Assembly (NCBI GenBank): GCA_013398955.1
Contig: VWPU01003192.1
Coordinates: forward strand, 744,001-808,000
Direction of reading: 5' to 3'
DNA from: Callaeas wilsoni
Taxonomy: Eukaryota; Chordata; Aves; Passeriformes; Callaeidae
Length of the DNA: 64,000 nt
Part shown: piece by piece, positions 59,936 through 64,000 of the stretch
How the letters are laid out: the number at the start of each line of letters is the position of its first letter
Numbering within the stretch: the first letter of the stretch is position 1
Program-made: the position numbers and the translations under genes
Notes under the pieces: model-generated
Databases searched by the model: none
Told to the model about the DNA's origin: nothing
Seen by the model: only the letters and a program-made list of their open reading frames with translations

Positions 59936-61987
59936 GGAGTTAGAAACAGAGAAAATGCAAGGGACCACAAAGGAGAAGAAGGAAGATATGAACATGGGGT
60001 GCTGATTGTCCAGAACTCTCAAAGTTATCTGGAGGGTGGCATTTTAGAGGAGGCAAAACAGCAGTGACAGCCATTGTAAGTGTTCATAATCCAACCTCCC
60101 TTTTCAGAAGAAAGTTCCATAAATGCGGGCCCAGTAGAGCTGCAGAACTTTGGGAGACATCAGTCCCAGGCTGGAACAGAGGGAGGGATGTTTTCTTAAA
60201 TGCCCTGTATATAAGTGGTGTACATATATATGAATAAAGAGGTACTTTAAATGGTTTGCTGTCTGTATCACCCAACTCATCTCTCCAGGACTTGAGGTAG
60301 GTGATTTTTGCTAAGCTATTCTGAAAGAGAAGCAGTGGGGATGGTGAGAGAGGTGATGGCATGCAGGTAATCTGTTATCTTTATAACAGCAATGCTCCTG
60401 ACAGCTTCCTGGGCTTCTTTATCAGCAAAATGAGTCTGTCCCTGGCAGGGTACCTTCATGGAGTACTAACAGCTTAAGGTCTACATCTAGTAAGATGAAA
60501 AAATAAAACATAGAAAAAACTTCTTACCCAGCTCTGTGTAATGTGTTTCAAAAAGGTGTGTGGGCAACAAAGACTTGATCTGAAGGTGTAATGCATCATC
60601 AAGTCCATCTTCATTTTGGGCTTCTCCTTTATCTGGTTCTGGCTCATCTTTAATATCTCTAAAATGTTTTCTTTTTATTTCATTGTATGTGAGTGTGTCC
60701 CCAGATACAACTGCTTACTGTATGTGCCCCTTCGCAGTCCCTTAATAACATGTAGCAAAGACAAACAGACTTTTGTTCTTTGAGGTGTGCCAATGGAGAT
60801 AAATTGACACTTCCAGCAACAGCTGTGCCAAGCGTCTTCCCTTGGGAAGGCCTGGAGAAGCTGTAATGGCAGTAACAAACCTAAAGCTTTTGACATTACT
60901 CACTCCAAAACTGAACGAGGTCAGCTGCTGAGTCTCCTTTCGTGGTTGTTTTGAGTCTTGTCTCTTCTGTCCCTGCCCCCTCCCCCATATTAAGGATGAC
61001 TAAAGGAAATTAAGTAAATTTAAAGTTTACTTGAGGTTTTACAGCCTTATTAGTTTTCTGATTCAAAAGTTTTTGGGTTGCTCTGCCTCCCAAAGTAACT
61101 TCTTAAAGCATTTGTGCATTAGCCTTCAGAGGCAGCAAGTTACATAGGCAGATCACTGTAACAGAATGATTTGTCGTATCATTTTGGATTTATTGTTGGC
61201 TTTACACTTATTTTGTCAACTTGGAGCCTTGCACTACAAAATCTCATCCATCCCATATCTCATGCCAGACACAGGGCTTTATTAAAATAAAAATTAAATT
61301 AGGAATAGAAAAAAAAATTTTACAGCTTAGGTCTATTGTGTGATGCTTGTTAGGGAACACAATGACCACTATCTATTTTGGGGCACAGTACCAGTAAAAC
61401 CCAGCAGACCATGTAAAAAATAATGCTGTTTCTAATGGAGCTCATTTGTTTGGTTGGTTTTTGTAGCTTAGACCTTGTCTATATTGTGAAATTATAAACT
61501 GATGGGTGCATTTGCATTGCCTCAGCCATTTACATGCTCTGCCTGTGGGAGTTTTCCATACACCACTGGCATGAGGGAGTTTGTTGTGCACATCCCTGCT
61601 CAGCAGCCAGCATTCCCCTTCAGCATCCTAGCCCACTTTAATGGAAAAATCTTTCCAAAGCCTTGTCAATCTTTTGCAAACTGCAATAAACAACAGCAGC
61701 AAAATGCCTTCTTCACTCCTGCTGCTATTTCCAAGCAAATTTCTCTCTGGAAGGCTGAAAAGGCAGCTCCTGCCCTGGTTATTTCTCCAGACTCACCTCA
61801 TCTGCTTCAAGCCTGAAAGCCACTTCCTGCTTCCCACACTTCCTCCAGGTCTTCACCCACTCTTGGGGCAAGGCTGTCACATTTCCACCTCCAAGGGCCT
61901 TCCCAAAAGATGCAGTGCCCTCTGGTGCTTCCACTTCCAGTCCTGTCAGCACAGCATGTGCTGCTCTTTCTCAATAATGTAACTTGG
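59936..61987. other. Intergenic stretch, nothing recognised
   Basis: AT-rich to mixed sequence with short open frames only. ATGAATAAAG near 60230 resembles a polyadenylation signal but has no gene attached. A proline- and serine-rich open frame near 61500-61980 looks like translation of pyrimidine-rich DNA. Confidence 0.6.
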
Positions 61988-62583
61988 TGTGCTGGTTTGA
62001 AAGCAAAACCAGTGAGAGCCTCCAAATCAGAAATACAATTTAATAGGAAAAACTAAAATAAATGCAATAGTACAAAAAGAAAACACTAACAGAGTCAGGA
62101 TACAACCTGACACCCTGTCAGTCAGGGTGTTGGTAGCAGTCCAATAAAATGGTGGCTGCAGTCGTCCAGAGTGATGGTTCTGTTGAAGCAGTGGTCCTGT
62201 AGAAAAGGTCTGGTCCTCACCTGAAGGTCCAGTGGTAGCTCTTGTCCTCTGGGAATCCAGTAGGTAAGGGCTGCCTCTGGTGTTCGAAATCTTAGCTTAT
62301 ATCCAGGATGGGATGCTTGGTTCCTCCCTCTGGGCTGAGCATCTCACAATGGGAGGATGTAATTTTATCAGTCAATATGGTGAGACTAGATGGGCCATTA
62401 ACAGGAGATATCCCCCCTAGAGGGAGGATGGGTCATGGGAGAGATAAGGAACCCTGCCCCACCTGGTTTCCACAGCTGGCCTATTAACAGAAGATAGTCC
62501 AGACAGAGGAGGCAAGGGACACGGCCCCACCTGGTTTCAGCAGCTCATGAAGATGGTAATAGAATACGCTGCAACCCAAGACA
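61988..62583 (-). mobile_element. Endogenous retrovirus LTR (solo type), minus orientation
   Basis: A 596-bp block bounded by TGTGCTGGTTTG and CAACCCAAGACA, that is TG...CA ends. I recognise it as a passerine-type LTR from memory. On the minus strand it has a TATA-like GGATATAAG (about 62297-62303) and, downstream, a polyadenylation-like ATTAAA (62038-62043), which sets the orientation. CTTGG before and CTTTG after the element may be a 5-bp target duplication with one change. There is no gag, pol or env next to it, so it is probably a solo LTR. Confidence 0.8.
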
Positions 62584-63142
62584 CTTTGGAGAGGTGGAAG
62601 GAAGATTTAAGCCTGGAAGGGGTTGGGGTCTACAAAACACTCTACCATGCTTTTTTTTTTTTAATATTGCTGGTAGGATTCAATGTACAAAGACACAGAA
62701 AAGGTGGGCCTTGGATATGAAAAGTGAGAATGATACATGCTGTAGGTTATCTGAGGGAATATGTCAGGGGAGATTCATATCTCACATTCACTGACAGTCT
62801 TTCCAAGCAATGGTATTTTTACTTCTGGAATTCTTGTATTGATGTGTTTTTACTAGCAGCTAGAAGATTTTTAATTGTATCTCTAAAGTTGTGATATTTC
62901 TAGCAATTGAGGTTTTTTGTGATGATGTGCTCGGGGGTCACAATTAAAACCTAAGTATCTTTCATGCTATACATACATTAATACTGCTGCCAGGCCTGAG
63001 TAAATGCAGTCAGAACTCCCAGTCCTACAAACACTTATATTAATATCCTCTTGTCTAGTCCAACGTACACAAAAAAATCAATCTGATACTCACACACATT
63101 ATGCATATATGAGTTCATCAGTCCTTGTGCATGTCCTGTCAT
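62584..63142. other. Spacer between two LTRs
   Basis: About 560 bases with a T12 run near 62651. No retroviral coding sequence or gene was recognised, so the two flanking LTRs do not bracket a provirus. They also differ in family and orientation. Confidence 0.65.
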
Positions 63143-63703
63143 GATGCTATATTGAGTCTGGCTGGGATTAAGTTAATTTTCTTCGTAGCAGCCCATATGG
63201 TACTGTGTTTTGTACTTGTGATAAAGCAGTGTTGATAGCACATCAATATTTTAGCTATTGGTGATCAGTGTTTGCACAGCATCAAGACCTTCTCTGGTTC
63301 TCACTCTGCCTCTACTCCAGCAAGTAGCCTGGGGGTGGTCAAGACCAGCCAGAGTGGGAGGGAACACGGCTGGGACAGATGAGCTCCACTGACCAGAGAC
63401 AGGATTTCCCACACCACACATCATCACACTCAGCAACAAAATGGGGATGGAGGAGGGGGAAGCAATTTCTAGGAGACTGGCTGGGCATTGGTCTGTCTGA
63501 GGGAGGGGGTGGGTGAATGCTTTTGCATTAATTGTTTGGGGCCTTTTTTCCCCTTTCTTCTTCCAATTTCCTTCACTTATTAAACTCTCTTTATCCCAAC
63601 CCACATGTTACCATGCTTTTGCTCTTGCTGTTCTCTGGAAGGACTGTGCAAGTGTCTCTGTGGAAACTTAGCTGTTGGCTGCTGTCAGTCCACCACGGCA
63701 CAC
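63143..63703 (+). mobile_element. Old endogenous retrovirus LTR, plus orientation, decayed
   Basis: GTCTGGCTGGGATTAAGTTA near the start, a central GAGACTGGCTGGGCATTGG, and TTATTAAACTCTCTTTATCC followed by CAACCCACA near the end form a well-known avian LTR pattern (recognised from memory). The ATTAAA signal is at 63579-63584. At the position where a TATA box would be expected (about 63430-63445) the sequence reads CAGCAACAAAATGG, so the promoter looks dead. Boundaries are approximate, and no internal viral genes are adjacent. Confidence 0.7.
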
Positions 63704-64000
63704 AAAGGTTTGTAGGATTAAGATCTACAGACATCAGTCAACAATATGCTTCAACAAAAAACTTTAAATAGGAGCTTACTTGTCATAAAATGAATAGGGT
63801 TGCTTAGGGGCTCAAAATTAAGCACATGATGTATGTCATTAACAGAACATTTTAAAAATGAACCTAAATAGATGGAGCAGATTGGCCCACTCATTCAAAG
63901 TGATAAAAACATGGAATTTAATTGTGTGTGGCAGAAAATTTGGGGCAGACATTTGGCCCTCTCTATCTGTACAGTATTCCGTCCATTTTACACAATGTCT
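63704..64000. other. Right-end intergenic sequence
   Basis: AT-rich sequence with no feature recognised. Confidence 0.6.

Noticed and set aside
62584..63142. A provirus between the two LTRs
   Set aside because: The LTRs belong to different families and orientations, and the spacer has no gag, pol or env similarity.
1..64000. CRISPR arrays, operons, phage or bacterial defence systems
   Set aside because: The sequence is spliced vertebrate DNA. No regular spacer-repeat arrays or tightly packed long open frames are present.

Overview
The window is vertebrate nuclear DNA, almost certainly from a bird and probably a songbird. Several 3'-end fragments of avian CR1 LINEs (with the ATTCTATG-type tail) are scattered through it, and two avian-type endogenous retroviral LTRs lie near the right end. 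The DNA is AT-rich, has long introns and holds no bacterial-type gene packing. The bird and songbird calls are inference from repeat families I recognise, not from a search.

One gene dominates: the 3' half of the receptor-type protein tyrosine phosphatase mu gene (PTPRM, subfamily R2B), on the + strand. Thirteen coding exons between 2487 and 56376 join without a frame break. They encode 517 residues plus one split codon: most of the first phosphatase domain (D1, its N-terminal part lies upstream of the window), the linker, and all of the second domain (D2), ending in the tail YLNSG and a TGA stop. The 3'UTR runs to about 57,220 and has two AATAAA signals. The extracellular region (MAM, Ig, fibronectin repeats), the transmembrane segment and the start of D1 are not in the window.

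Layout: 1-2486 is the end of an intron; 2487-5388 holds two small D1 exons; 5389-35407 is mostly two large introns (17.6 and 12.3 kb) around one 98-nt exon; 35408-41137 holds the rest of D1, including the catalytic motif; 41636-52018 holds D2; 56323-56376 is the last coding exon. From about 57,230 to the end is intergenic DNA with two CR1 copies, a solo-type LTR in minus orientation, an older LTR in plus orientation, and no recognised gene.

How it works as a unit: D1 has the full catalytic set (WPD acid loop, [10 protein letters not shown] signature, QTEEQ loop). D2 keeps the Cys and Arg of the signature but has WPM and KNRC in place of WPD and KNRY, as expected for a regulatory pseudophosphatase-like second domain. 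The two domains share intron position, intron phase and an identical 136-nt exon length after the signature Cys, which shows their origin by duplication. I found no sign of an undescribed biological system; the extra observations are modest structural ones.
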